Shown here: piece by piece, positions 9,338 to 19,190 of the stretch | Numbering within the stretch: position 1 is the stretch's first letter | How the letters are laid out: each line of letters begins with the position of its first letter | From: Chara braunii | Taxonomy: Eukaryota > Streptophyta > Charophyceae > Charales > Characeae | Direction of reading: 5' to 3' | Assembly: GCA_003427395.1 (NCBI GenBank) | Contig: BFEA01000084.1 | Coordinates: 664,708 to 696,508, forward strand | Length of the DNA: 31,801 nt | Program-made: the position numbers and the translations under genes | Notes under the pieces: model-generated | Database searches by the model: none | The model's input: the letters and a program-made list of their open reading frames with translations, nothing else | What the model was told of the DNA's origin: nothing

Positions 9338-9715
9338 ATGACTACCCCACCCGTTTCCGCAACCCCTTCTTCTCCTACTAATTCTGCCCCTCTCACTTCC
9401 TCAACTTTCTTTGCCACCCTCCTCGATAAGTTCTGCTATTTTTGTACGTGTATTGCACGGGTTTATGGGGTCGACTGTCATCCTTTCGAAACCGGGTTTG
9501 TCGATTGGATAGAATGTGCCACGTGTGTCAATCGTGCGCACGGGGCCTGCGTTCGATATTGGACGAGTAGCAAGGAATGGAGGTGCCCCCTGTGTAGAAC
9601 GAACAAACTCCCCACGGAGGTTCGATTCGAGGCCGCCCGTACGGACGACCCTGAATACGACGAAAAATACCGACGAGCGGAGTTTGGATGGATAAAATTT
9701 TATTGGCGAAATTAG
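9338..9715 (+). CDS. PHD-finger protein segment between RNase H and integrase
   Basis: This 125-residue ORF starts at an ATG, and its frame is open from 9272. A Ser/Thr/Pro-rich leader is followed by a cysteine-histidine cluster: C33, C36, C60, C63, H68, C71, C83, C86. The spacing C-x2-C-x23-C-x2-C-x4-H-x2-C-x11-C-x2-C, with WIEC before the third cysteine and a W two residues before the last pair, fits a C4HC3 PHD finger rather than a RING or CCHC knuckle. PHD fingers commonly bind histone H3 tails, so a role in directing integration to chromatin is a reasonable inference. The ORF overlaps the start of the integrase frame (9688). It may be a separate ORF or an originally fused N-terminal module of integrase. 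Confidence 0.75.
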   Translation: MTTPPVSATPSSPTNSAPLTSSTFFATLLDKFCYFCTCIARVYGVDCHPFETGFVDWIECATCVNRAHGACVRYWTSSKEWRCPLCRTNKLPTEVRFEAARTDDPEYDEKYRRAEFGWIKFYWRN

Positions 9716-11250
9716 CGGGATTATCGTTGGGTCACCTCACCAAACACGACAGATGTAGGGCAACCGAGAGATCTCGGGACTATCGATGGATCAACGGTCT
9801 TTTGGAGAAGCGTAAAACTGACGGATCGGGTTCGTGGTTGACGGTTTCCCATCCATTCCAGAGATATAATTGGATCCGATCGGCTCACGAAGAACAGGCC
9901 ACTCATTTCGCGATACGTGTCACGGAGGCAACTATAGACCAGAACTGATGGTTTTGGTCCAACATACGAGATGATGTCAGATACATTGTCGCCAACTGTC
10001 TGGTCTGTGCCGCTGGTCGCGCCCCAATACGGGGACCAAACACGATAGTACCAACGAAAGTAGAGCGCCCCTTCCAGCGAGTCAGTATGGACACAACAGA
10101 TATCGACGTGCCACCTGGCCCAAACCGCTATGAATATTTTATCCTGTTAGTATTAATAGACCATTTTTCCAAGTACTTCGAGGTCTATCCTTGTAAGACC
10201 CGAAAGGCCGCAGAAATAGCCACGTACATCGAATGCTTCCTCTATACCCATCTAGATACGGAAGAAATTCTAACCGACAATGGGTCCGAATTTAAGGGAG
10301 AAGTAGAGGAACTGCTCGCACAAAGAGCCATCACGCTCCGACATACGGCACCCCACGTGTCCCAGTCGAATGGGTTGGCTGAGAATGCCAACCGTATGAT
10401 TAAAACCGCCCTTCGTAGGAATTTAGCGGCACACGACATGCGTCCGTGACCCAATATCGTATATCAGATCGTCGGGATCCACCGGGCCACCCCTCACGAG
10501 TCCACGGGGTTTACCCCTTTTCAGCTTCGTACTAATAGCCTCCCTTGTGTCGACTACCGGGGTAACTCGGAAATTGCCGAAGCAGGGGGTAGAGACACGC
10601 GTGCAGCCCTCAAGGCCAAGGCCAAAAGGTACACCGAATTAATGGAGCAGGCCGTTCCGAAGCTAGCCCGAAAAAGACAAAGGATGACCGATCTGGCCCA
10701 CGGTAGGCAGGTCCGTAGCTACGAGGCTCGGGATGGAAATGTTGGGCCCCAGCATCAATATAAATTATAGGACCTAGTGCAGGTACGTAAATATGCACGC
10801 GACCGGAAACTCGCTCCCAAGTTTTCTGGCTGTTTTCGCATTGTCGAGCTCGGATCCAACGACGCCAACACGATGCGCATCGCGCCCGAGACTAGTGCCA
10901 ACCATAGCTTTGTCCCCATCGTCCGACATACCTCCTACCTCCGACCTCTCCCTCCCTCTGATCTTCCCCCTTCTTTCAACTCCGAAGGCGAGGAGAATGA
11001 CGACGATCTAACTCTCTCTCCGCTCTCTCCCTCCTGCCCTTCGTCTTCCTCTCCGTCCTCGCCAGGAGTTTCATCACGGAGCGGGCTCTTGATGATCAGC
11101 TGTTGCAGCCACGTGGCCACATCTCGGAAATTCGGCAAGTTCGTCATCCACGGCTTAATACAGACCTTCGACGTCTGGCGCAGTTCTTCTGTGACGTGGG
11201 TGTGTGTGCAGCCGCCACGTTTCGATTCGAAGGAAGTCGGCAGGCAATAG
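9688..11250 (+). pseudogene. pol: Integrase of family A pol, three in-frame stops
   Basis: One frame carries the whole integrase. An HHCC-type zinc-binding region has AHEEQATH near 9887 and CLVC near 9999. The catalytic core has an aspartate at 10090 (SMDTTDI), a second at 10276 (LTDNGSEF) and the glutamate at 10381 (GLAEN). The C-terminal module has KLAPKFSG near 10811. Stops interrupt it at 9946 (TGA), 10447 (TGA) and 10768 (TAG), each inside conserved sequence. No chromodomain is visible after the C-terminal module; a Ser/Pro-rich acidic tail follows to 11250. The enzyme would insert the cDNA into the genome. This copy cannot make it without readthrough. Confidence 0.88.
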
Positions 11251-11546
11251 TATTGGCAGAGGTGGTAGCGGTACATCGGCGAGCGGCCCCCGGGACGAGC
11301 CACATCACCACGGTCGCATCTTTTAGCGGCGACATCAGTACGGTCAATCCACTATGGCATACCGCAATCTTGACCTCGCTGCGAGAGTGGACGGAGCAGG
11401 TGTCCAACGTGTGGCAGCACGGTCTTGCCCGACCAGGGCACAATCTCATCCCGATATTCGCACCTGATCTTGACGGGGTCCGCCTCTCTCCGAGCAAGCA
11501 AGCGATTGCGATCCCCACCCTCGTTGCTTTCCCCCACCCCCAATGA
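11001..11546 (+). CDS. Unrecognised ORF after integrase (ORF2)
   Basis: This frame overlaps the integrase tail and is open from 11001 to a TGA at 11544-11546. It begins with a hydrophobic run (LSALSLLPFVFLSVLA) and continues as a mixed sequence of about 165 residues (FFCDVGVC, SLREWTEQ, RPGHNLIPIF). There is no ATG in the early part; a TTG is at 11103. The hydrophobic start resembles a signal or membrane segment, but without an initiation codon that is speculative. Its stop overlaps the ATG of the next ORF (ATGA at 11543). I recognise no family. It could be the decayed start of an extra gene or a chance open frame. Confidence 0.3.
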   Translation, partial: RRSNSLSALSLLPFVFLSVLARSFITERALDDQLLQPRGHISEIRQVRHPRLNTDLRRLAQFFCDVGVCAAATFRFEGSRQAIVLAEVVAVHRRAAPGTSHITTVASFSGDISTVNPLWHTAILTSLREWTEQVSNVWQHGLARPGHNLIPIFAPDLDGVRLSPSKQAIAIPTLVAFPHPQ

Positions 11547-13069
11547 ACCGCGCCGCCCCCCTCGCTCCTCTCTCCATCTTCGGTCTCCTCTCTCTTTTCC
11601 CTACCTTCTGGCAGTCCGATCTTCATCCTCACCTTTCCCTCTCAATTGAACCCCGTTTCGTCCTGCTTCTTAATCCCGGGCATTGGCGACTTTGGCGAGA
11701 GACCTTTGTCGAACTGTCCATGTGTTTGGCTCAAGTGTAGGTGACGTGGACGCGGACCAGCGAGCATCCCACGTGTCTCGAAAATCTGGAATTGCTGATT
11801 ATACAAGCTTGGAGGACTAACGTGGAAGGTGATCTCCTCGGTTTTCTCTTCGGATCGGTGCGGCCGGGACATCGCCAGTTAATCGCTCAAGAACTCATCA
11901 CGTCGATCGTGCAACTGGCGGACGATCTCTCTCCTGACATCGTGTCGCAAAGCGACGACAGCCTCGCTCCGCACGTACTCACGCGAACGTTGGATCCGTA
12001 TCTTCAGTGGAGTGCGTGCTTGGAAGAGCCTGGGGGCGAAGACTCTCTACCGTCGTGGAAGGAGTATCTGAAGCCATACGGCATCATCGATCACGCCTTC
12101 CATCCGAAGGCAGAGGAGGTGGCGATAGAGGAGGTGGCGATGGATGAGGAGGAAAGTGACGGCGACGAGGAAACATGGGAAGAGGGAAGCTATAGCGAGT
12201 ATAGCGAGGGCGAGGAAAGCGAAGAAGAAGAAGAGGAAGAAGAAACTGGGTCTGAGTGGGAAGCCTTGCCGGAGGAAGCAACGCATACCGACACGGAGGC
12301 GGAAGATCCTGAGGCAGCACGAAAGCGGGAAGAAATTGCCACCGGGAAACGCCAGCTGGAGTTCGCCCGCGGAGCAAGCCTGCGCATCAGTGACGATCCG
12401 ACCAGGGATCAGGAGCCGCCGAAGCCCGAAGATGGCGACCCAGCCGCCGCCACCCCAAGCACCTCACGGCGGAGACGGAGCCGATCCTCCTCCCCCTCCA
12501 GCCCCACTCGTCCCCCAGTTCGTCCACGTACCGATGCGGGGGTCCGGGGGATAGGCCTTCGTCCTCGGATGTTATCCCGCCGTCCCCTTGATTACCTCAC
12601 CCTCGAGCAGATCCGCACTCCCGTCACCTTCCCCCGCAACCCTTTCCCTCCCCATCTCTTCTGTCACTTCTACTCTACGCGCCTGGTCGCTACCGTCTAC
12701 CTTCATCCCTCCCTTCAGCCCGCTGCCCCCACGTTCTGTCTGCATATCCTGTTGTTCAGTGTTGCATGGGAGCAGTGCAACGTAATTGAAGTTTACTGCG
12801 TAGCTATGGGAACAATCCCCGCCTGTCGCAATTATGATTTCTTTCGCGCAGCGCTCTTCCGCACCCTCTCCTCCCTCTACCACGACTATCTCGTCTCCCT
12901 CCCTCATAGCGGCGATCGCTTCCCTCGCTTTCACCGGATCATTCGCTATGACGAACTTCCGGTGATGGTAGAAGGGATGAACCGATACCTGCCCCCACTT
13001 CCACCCCGTCATCCCCATGAACTCCCCGCCATGTACCGCGTCTACTTCCCCGTTCCAACAAGGCGGTAA
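11543..13069 (+). CDS. Large accessory ORF3 before the 3' LTR, one internal TAG
   Basis: From an ATG at 11543 one frame runs 508 codons, interrupted only by TAG at 11738-11740. The 442 codons after the stop include a mixed N-terminal part, a long acidic stretch (about residues 125-196, counted from 11741, rich in E and D), a basic Arg-Ser stretch (about 243-262) that could be a nuclear localisation signal, and a C-terminal region of about 160 residues rich in aromatic residues and proline. I recognise no domain. There is no signal peptide with a clear membrane anchor, so I do not call it envelope. The position after integrase matches where plant gypsy elements sometimes carry extra ORFs. The acidic-basic layout would suit a chromatin- or nucleic-acid-associated protein. 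Confidence 0.55.
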
Positions 13070-13488
13070 ATCCCAATCGCCTGACTACTCCACTCCCTCC
13101 CTTCACCCAGTCAATAGGGGAAGGCGGCACGAATCAGTAAGCTTCGCGAAGATCACGCCATTGACGATGACGTCAACTTACGCTCTGATTCGATCGACTG
13201 CGCAGGACAGGGGATTGCATATGACAGGGCTGCAATCCGAAATCGCGATGAACCGGAGTGCAAAGCACACGGAGAACCAGCAGACCATGATGGCGTCACC
13301 TGGACGACCTCCGACGATGCCAGCAGCACGAGCAGATTGCAATTGAAGTTGGCGTCAACATGGACTCTGGCTCGATCATCTGTTGATACGCTTGGTTCCT
13401 TATGCATCACTCTTCCCCCTCTTTCCTTCTCCGCCATGACATGCAATCAGGAGATCGCATAATTTTGGAACCCCTTGCGCATCACATA
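13070..13488 (+). other. 3' untranslated interior of family A element
   Basis: No ORF of note. A polypurine tract would be expected immediately before the 3' LTR at 13489, but the last 40 bases are mixed sequence ending TTGCGCATCACATA. The nearest purine-rich run is GGGGAAGG near 13118, too far upstream to act as the usual plus-strand primer. Confidence 0.6.
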
Positions 13489-14233
13489 TGTGACGAACTA
13501 CTTCCCGAACCCGTACTATCTTTCGTACCCCTCTGGCTCCAATTATTTCCGTGTATCATACCAACCCCATAAAAACCCCATTTGTTTTCTTGATTTCGGG
13601 TGCCGCGTTTGTGGCCCCTATTTTGTCGAGAGCTCTTTTCAATTCTTGGAATTCTGTTTTTGCAACTCAAGAAATACATAGGAATTTACGCGCGCCCTAG
13701 CGAGCGCATTGGGAATTGGGTCCGGCAATTGGGAATTCCGGGATAAGCGGAACTTCGACGTGTCCTTTTTGTATGTGAATGTTCTCGGTTGCGTTGGGGA
13801 AAACTCTCGGAATTTTGAGAGGATATAAATAGGCGTAGGACTTTCATTTCCCGCGTCGTCCTTTTCGCGCGCGGATATGGTGATTTCAATTTTGAATTGG
13901 TTAAGGACATAGGGAAACTGTAACTGTTTCGGTGCCTTTTTCATTTTCTTTGTGTTGACGGCGCCACGCATGCGAAGCTTTCTTTCCTGCCCCCCCCCCC
14001 GCTGTGTTTCCCGCATCATTCTCTCCCGTGCTCTTTCCTCCTTCCCCCTTCTCATCCTCCCTTCTCGCAACTGTTTTTTTTCTCTCTCTCCTGCTCTGGT
14101 CGGTTGCGCGCCCATTTCCCTTTCTTGATCATCTGAATCTTGGACCCGTCTTGCGCTACTTCTCGCGCCCTTTTTCCTTTGGCTGACAAACACGACTCGG
14201 AAGCCCGGTCGATCCTTCGATTACTCTCGCCTA

Positions 14234-14426
14234 CCAATCAGACGCGTGGTACGATAGGATCTGCCCATCGCGCGACGAACCTGATTGGCGAAGCCCAAAG
14301 TCGCGACGGATCAACATGGCTTCCGTAGCGTGCTCCTCGCCAAGTCTTCTCCTCCTGCTTCTTTTCTTACACTTTGACTTTCCCCCTGCCTTCTCTCTCC
14401 CTTGCCCCCCTTCTCGCCACTATAAA
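14234..14426 (+). promoter_or_regulatory. LTR promoter elements in the 3' LTR
   Basis: CCAAT at 14234-14238, reverse CCAAT at 14284-14288 and TATAAA at 14421-14426 are conserved with the 5' LTR. In this copy they could drive transcription out of the element into the right flank. Confidence 0.6.
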
Positions 14427-15395
14427 TTTCGCAAACACGCCCGCAAATCTCTCTTACGTTCTCGACTCCTGAGCCAGCTTTCGGGAAGCAGTGGATAGGC
14501 AAAGTGTTTGATGCGAGTTGGAAAGTCCTGTTGGGCTGTCGATAGGCTGGCCGGTTGCGCACTTGATCGCCACGACGGACTGTGGCATCTGGGCGAACCG
14601 CGTCGAGTTTACATCAGCGGGGTGACGATCGCAATGGTGGGAGTTAGCACGCGACGGCCGGGATCGTCGGTGCGGGTATGAGGATCAATGATTGGAGTTG
14701 AGTGGGTGATTGGCCCGGGGCCATATCGGAGTTAATGGCGAATGTGCCTTTGTTATTGCGGATCTTTATCTCTGGCGTGAGTGCACGGCGGCAACGCCGA
14801 ACTTCCTCCTTTCGGATCTTGTCATCTTCTATCTCGACTTTCCTCCCTCATCTCCCTCTCTCTCTTCTATCTTTGAATAATGATGTGTCTCGGTGTTTGT
14901 CTCCCCCTTGGATGAGTATGAATCTGTGTGTTTTCTGGTGTGAAAGAACTTCTTCCGGAACTCTTCCATTAGTTTACTAGGTAGTCCCCATATGTCGAGG
15001 AATTGACCCTCCTGTCTTGTGAACGGTGGATGCGTGTGTACAATTCCCTCGGTTGATTTCTGACTCGTATACCCCTGTCATTTTCGCACCTTCCACAATG
15101 AATGTATGTATGAAGATGCGCGTCTTTTCGTGTTGACTAGACGCAAACCCCAACAGGATTTTGTTCGAGAATGCAAGAGTGTTTAGATCTGTAGTTTTGA
15201 AAGCCCTGCACATGCCATCTCCCTTATGCTGCACGACATCAGCAACCGAGCCACCGGGCGGTCTCGGGAAACAAGGCGCCTAGGATCAACGTTGCGTTGG
15301 CTTACTAAACCTGAGTCGCGGGTCGATCCCTTAGTTACATGCCTGATCAAGCTGATGAGTGTTTTCTTTCTCTCTCTCGTGTTGAAAAGAAGTGA

Positions 15396-15848
15396 TTGGT
15401 GGTGGCGCGAGTGTTTTCTTTTCTTGATGACGTCCCGGAAGTTTTGCAATTGATTGACATTTGGACTGACAAACACCCTGCGATTGGGCGTCAGCCTCCC
15501 GTATCTCCCGTATCAACACGACCTTTTCCTTACAACGAGGAAAGGACATGTGTATGCGAGTGGGACGTACGAGAAGCCGTCTCACGAATTGGCGGGCAAT
15601 ATTACTTTCCTCCAAAAAATCGTTGTTTAGGGTTCGTAGAGGCTGGGTTTGTCATTATCGATACACACTTTCCACCCTACTCGATATTGTTGCCATTCAA
15701 CGAGTTGATAGTCATCCCGTGGACGACAGTAGAACCCCACTGGCCGCGCACTCTATGCACCGAATGCCAGCGCTTTGAGCGCTACGAAACCAGGGGTTTC
15801 CACTACCATGTGCGGAGTGAAGACGAACATAGAGAAAGAGCCACGTGA
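15396..15848 (+). pseudogene. LTR-encoded ORF, 3' LTR copy, truncated
   Basis: This is the same frame as 4094-4678 with about 15 amino-acid differences. The ATG at 4157 of the 5' copy is ATT here, and a TGA at 15846-15848 replaces an arginine codon, removing the basic tail. Nearly all differences from the 5' copy change the residue, as expected for neutral decay after insertion. The FPPY, IPW and WPR core is intact. Confidence 0.5.
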
Positions 15849-16231
15849 CTAAGACCATCGACGTCGGATTCAGAACTGGTCAGTGAACGACGACGGTATT
15901 TAATACGGAAACGAGACACGCGAAGCGTGCCGAAGCCTTTCTGTTCTAAACGACGGGCCATAGCCAGGTGGGAAGTCCGACAATATTTTCTGGATTGAAT
16001 TCATATTTCTCTCTCCTCTCGCACCAAACTTCCGCGCGCATTTTGCGTCGCTCGAAAAATGATCGACTTACTTCATTGGACCAACACGGGGGATCTCAGT
16101 TTCGTCTGTGTCCCCACACTCAATTTCCAAAAATCCTTGGCACACCCCATCTTGCTGTTTTTCTGGGCCTCTTTCCGCACATCTAACACTCCGAACGAAA
16201 GACAGCACAGGGCGTGAGGTTGCGCGTCACA

Positions 16232-17070
16232 TACAGCCTACTTCCTACACAGCTACAGTCTGCCTAGTAATTGACAATGCAACTGTTGACGTCAGCAGCC
16301 CACGAAGTACTTGAAGATGTCGCCCAATGCAGACCATAGCCAATACCAGGTATGTGCCCTCACATCATCATCATCATCATCCTTCTATCTCTCTCCCCCC
16401 TGACTTACTCCCACGTCTTCCCTTTATACACCCGAAGACCACCCCTGCGGCTCACTGTAGTCCAAGCCCATCCAGCTATGGAGGCTGGGCTATGGCGCTG
16501 CCCTCAGCAGCGCCCTGCTTCCTGCACGACCGCACGCGCTAGCACCTTGCCTCTCAGTGCCAGCAGCAGCTCACGAGCGTCCGCTCCAGCAGCACTGCCG
16601 CCAGCATGCAAGTGCTGAATGAGGCTCCAGGCAGCGAGCTCTTTCCTATATGGAAAGAGCCTGCCTGCCTTCGCAGCCTGGCTGGNCTGGGCCTGGGCCC
16701 AGAAGCTTCCGGTAGGCCCCTGGATGTTGCGCCTCTGTTGCAGCTACTGGGCCTCATTCGGTTGGGCCTCCCAACTGTCTGTGTACGAGCCTGCGATTCT
16801 CGTCCAGGGCCTGCATCATTTTGGAAAGGCCTGGAAGGTCGTGGAATGTCTCACTGCTCGGCCTGTGTTTCCCTCGACCAACTGGCACTGCCTGGACCCC
16901 AAATACGATATTGACAGCTTAGGGCCTCTCGAGATGTGTTAGGCCCACCTTCACTTAGGGCAGCAAGAGGCCCCTTAGGCCTGCCGGGGACCCAGATCCT
17001 CGCATTTGGGAAAAAAAAAGAAAAAAGGTCCATGGCTTTGTAATTTTCAACTAACAAAGTCCTACCTTTC
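16232..17070. other. Gene-free interval, right flank of family A element
   Basis: It contains a (CAT)n tract at 16364-16382, a CAG/GCA-rich region, a stretch rich in GGCCTGGGCC-type repeats (16640-16980) and a single N at 16686. The frames between 16600 and 16940 are open but show no domain. I see no gene. Confidence 0.6.
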
Positions 17071-17084
17071 CTTATCTGGGACAT

Positions 17085-17173
17085 GTCCTTCGGGACATCC
17101 GTTAAAATTGGAACCATACAGAGAAGATTAGCATGGCCCCTGCGCAAGGATGACACGCATAAATCGAGAAATG
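17085..17173 (+). pseudogene. U6: U6 snRNA retropseudogene
   Basis: The sequence follows plant U6 snRNA closely from GTCCTTCGGGACATCC through the ACAGAGA box (17118-17124), the AGC triad (17130-17132) and GCGCAAGGATGACACGCA to AAATCGAGAAATG. Functional U6 base-pairs with the 5' splice site and U4 in the spliceosome. Here the 3' end and the oligo-T stop are missing, the 5' stem differs from the usual sequence, and there is no upstream element with a TATA box at the usual plant spacing. The copy is flanked by near-identical 12-mers, CTTATCTGGGAC (17071-17082) and CTTATCCGGGAC (17174-17185), which look like a target-site duplication. That points to retrotransposition of a truncated U6 RNA. Confidence 0.88.
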
Positions 17174-17185
17174 CTTATCCGGGAC

Positions 17186-17223
17186 GCTGCCCCCAGCGGC
17201 CAGCAGCTGCAGTGGTGTGCTGA

Positions 17224-17254
<31 letters not shown>

Positions 17255-17924
17255 TTTTGGGTTCCCAGGTTTTCGTGGAAGGGAAGAAAAAGAAAACAAT
17301 TGTGCTTTTCATCTTTTAACTAAGAACGTGGCCCAATCTAATGGTGGGGAGCTGCACCTCCTGCCACTCCTGGCAGGATCCTGGAGAAAGAAAGATTAAA
17401 CACAATGGACCCAACAGTAGAAGAAGATGCCTTGAGCATTAATATCGCGGTGTACAACATCTTCTCCTCACCTTTCCTATAAGTTACGGAAACTCAACCC
17501 TTCAACTCAATACACCACTCAGATTGAAAACCTGGAGAAAGAAAACCTGGTACAGCATTCCATACATCGGTAGCAGGTTCGCTGACAATAGGGTCGAGCA
17601 TCTCACAAAATGTGGTCAGTTGTCAGGCGAATACACACTTATAGTCAACCACGGCTGACAGCTCTGATGATTTCCCTGGGGGGGACTTCACCATAGAAAA
17701 TAGGGAAGGATGGACTGCGCTTCTCGGATTGACTGTCAGTCTGTCACAAAGCTGCACCTGCTGGAATGAGAGGTCCAGCCCCAGGTAGGTTGTGTCGATG
17801 GCACAGTCGCAAACCAACTGCTGCAATATATTGTGAATAGAAAATGGGCCTCTCAAAAAAAAAAAAAAGGGAAGTACGTTTATGTCACATGGGAGTTTGT
17901 AATGGGCATAAATAACACAACTGT
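17186..17924. other. Gene-free interval
   Basis: It contains a 27-base poly-T run (17232-17258) and otherwise unremarkable sequence. Only short, non-conserved open frames are present. Confidence 0.6.
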
Positions 17925-18361
17925 GCAACTTTGTCATGGCCTGAGTTTGAAAAGGAGGTTGGCAGTGGTGTCAGGGTGGCAATTGGTTAAGGCGATTTTT
18001 TTTTTTTTTTTTTTGGCATTTTTTTTTCTGGCCGAATTGTTTTTTCTTTTTTTTTCTTTTTTTTTCCCGCGACTGTGGCCCGTCACGGCCATGGCCAGCC
18101 GCGGGCGTGGCCTAGGCATCACGGCCGTGGCCACAAGGAAAAAAAAAAGAAAAAAAAACATACATACAAGCGCACCTCGTGCGGGAAGTTCCCGACGTGC
18201 GGCGCACGTGCCCAACCGATCCGGTGCGGCACACGACATGTGCGGGGAACGACCGGTCACCCCCCTCCGAAAAAAAAAAAGAAGGCCGGGGGTCAAAACG
18301 GTACTTTCGAGACCCCCCTGCCAAAATTATAAGCGGGATAAAAAACAAAATTTGCAGGAGT

Positions 18362-18767
18362 GCTGCCTCACCTTGCTCCTCCTCCCCTTCCTCCTCCTCA
18401 AAGTCTCCTCCTCCCTTCTCCTTCCCGTTTCCTCCTTTCCGTCGTCCTCCTGCCCTCCATGTCTCCTCCTGTTCGTCCTCCTCCTGCCCTTCCTCATCCT
18501 CCTTGTCTCCTCCTCCTCCTCGTACTTCGCCATCTTCCATGCCTCCTCGTCTCCTTACCTTCCTCATGGGCTCCCCTTCCTCTCTGTCCATGTCTCCTCC
18601 CACTGGTCCTCCTCCTGCCCTTCCTCTTTCCCTCTGTCCATCGCTTCTCCTCCCCCATATCTGCTCCTCCTCCTCGCTGTCTTCCTCGCTATTCTCATCG
18701 TCCTCCTTGGCCACATCCTCCTCCTCCTCTCCATGTCCCCCTCTACTCGCCATATCCCCAGCTTCCT
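18362..18767. repeat. Polypyrimidine (CTC/CCT) tract
   Basis: This is a degenerate minisatellite of CCTCCT and CTTCCT units with occasional CATGTCTCCTCC blocks. Serine/proline frames on one strand and Glu/Gly frames on the other are by-products of the repeat. It runs into the assembly gap. Confidence 0.85.
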
Positions 18768-19018
18768 NNNNNNNNNNNNNNNNNNNNNNNNNNNNNNNNN
18801 NNNNNNNNNNNNNNNNNNNNNNNNNNNNNNNNNNNNNNNNNNNNNNNNNNNNNNNNNNNNNNNNNNNNNNNNNNNNNNNNNNNNNNNNNNNNNNNNNNNN
18901 NNNNNNNNNNNNNNNNNNNNNNNNNNNNNNNNNNNNNNNNNNNNNNNNNNNNNNNNNNNNNNNNNNNNNNNNNNNNNNNNNNNNNNNNNNNNNNNNNNNN
19001 NNNNNNNNNNNNNNNNNN
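18768..19018. other. Assembly gap (251 N)
   Basis: Run of N. The sequence on the left is polypyrimidine and on the right poly-A, both hard to assemble. Confidence 0.99.
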
Positions 19019-19132
19019 AAAAAAAAAAACAACCGCCTTAACGAAACCGTCACCTTGACACCACTGCCGGCCTGAGTTACAACTGCCTTTTCGAACTCAG
19101 GCCATGACAAAGTTGCCGACAGCCTGTTCTTT

Positions 19133-19190
19133 CTGCCTTTGCGAACTCAAAACATGCCGCATCCGCCCTTGTTTCAAAAAAAACATAAAA
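19133..19190. repeat. Dispersed repeat R1, copy 1
   Basis: CTGCCTTTGCGAACTCAAAA and the following 35 bases recur at 23552-23608 with a few substitutions, followed in both places by A-rich sequence. Confidence 0.7.

Larger units (their letters stand above)
2176..16231 (+). mobile_element. Family A Ty3/Gypsy LTR retrotransposon, full-length but inactive
   Basis: Two long direct repeats (2176-4918 and 13489-16231) start at the same TGTGACGAAC and flank an 8.6-kb interior. The interior has a tRNA-Met-type primer-binding site, a gag-protease ORF and pol domains in the order RT, RNase H, integrase, which is the Ty3/Gypsy order. The total of about 14 kb is long, because of the 2.74-kb LTRs and extra ORFs after integrase. 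In the first 490 bases of the LTRs I count about 21 substitutions, roughly 4 percent. No matching target-site duplication flanks it (GCCC on the left, TACA on the right). Pol carries a frameshift and several stops, so this copy is not autonomous now. Confidence 0.93.
13489..16231 (+). repeat. 3' LTR of family A element
   Basis: It is a direct repeat of 2176-4918, starting TGTGAC and ending GTCACA, a 6-bp inverted terminal repeat. The solo LTR on the other strand has the same two ends, which supports 16231 as the true end. It carries the same CCAAT and TATA signals, a decayed copy of the LTR ORF, and about 4 percent substitutions relative to the 5' copy in the part I counted. Confidence 0.93.
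17925..19116. mobile_element. Foldback element with inverted arms and polypyrimidine core
   Basis: A left arm (17925 to about 18013) beginning GCAACTTTGTCATGGCCTGA is repeated in inverse orientation at about 19019-19116. The right arm has an extra 12-13 bases in the middle. Each arm ends inward in a homopolymer (poly-T on the left, poly-A on the right). Between the arms lie CATGGCC-type repeats (18070-18135), more poly-A tracts, a 400-base stretch of almost pure CTC/CCT (18360-18767) and a 251-base assembly gap. There is no coding capacity and no clear target-site duplication. The long inverted arms suggest a foldback or MITE-like DNA element. Confidence 0.6.

Noticed and set aside
7077-11740. 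Reassigned stop codons (TAG/TGA read as sense)
   Set aside because: The gag-protease and RT ORFs are long and free of such stops, a frameshift is also present, and the changes fit ordinary decay of a silent copy.
11543-13069. Envelope gene
   Set aside because: No signal peptide plus anchor segment and no fusion or cleavage motif. The acidic and Arg-Ser blocks suggest a different kind of protein.
17085-17173. Functional U6 gene
   Set aside because: The 3' end and terminator are missing, the 5' stem is altered, and direct repeats flank it.
17833-19041. Long open frames across 18360-19041 on both strands
   Set aside because: They are produced by CTC/CCT repeats and pass through a run of N.
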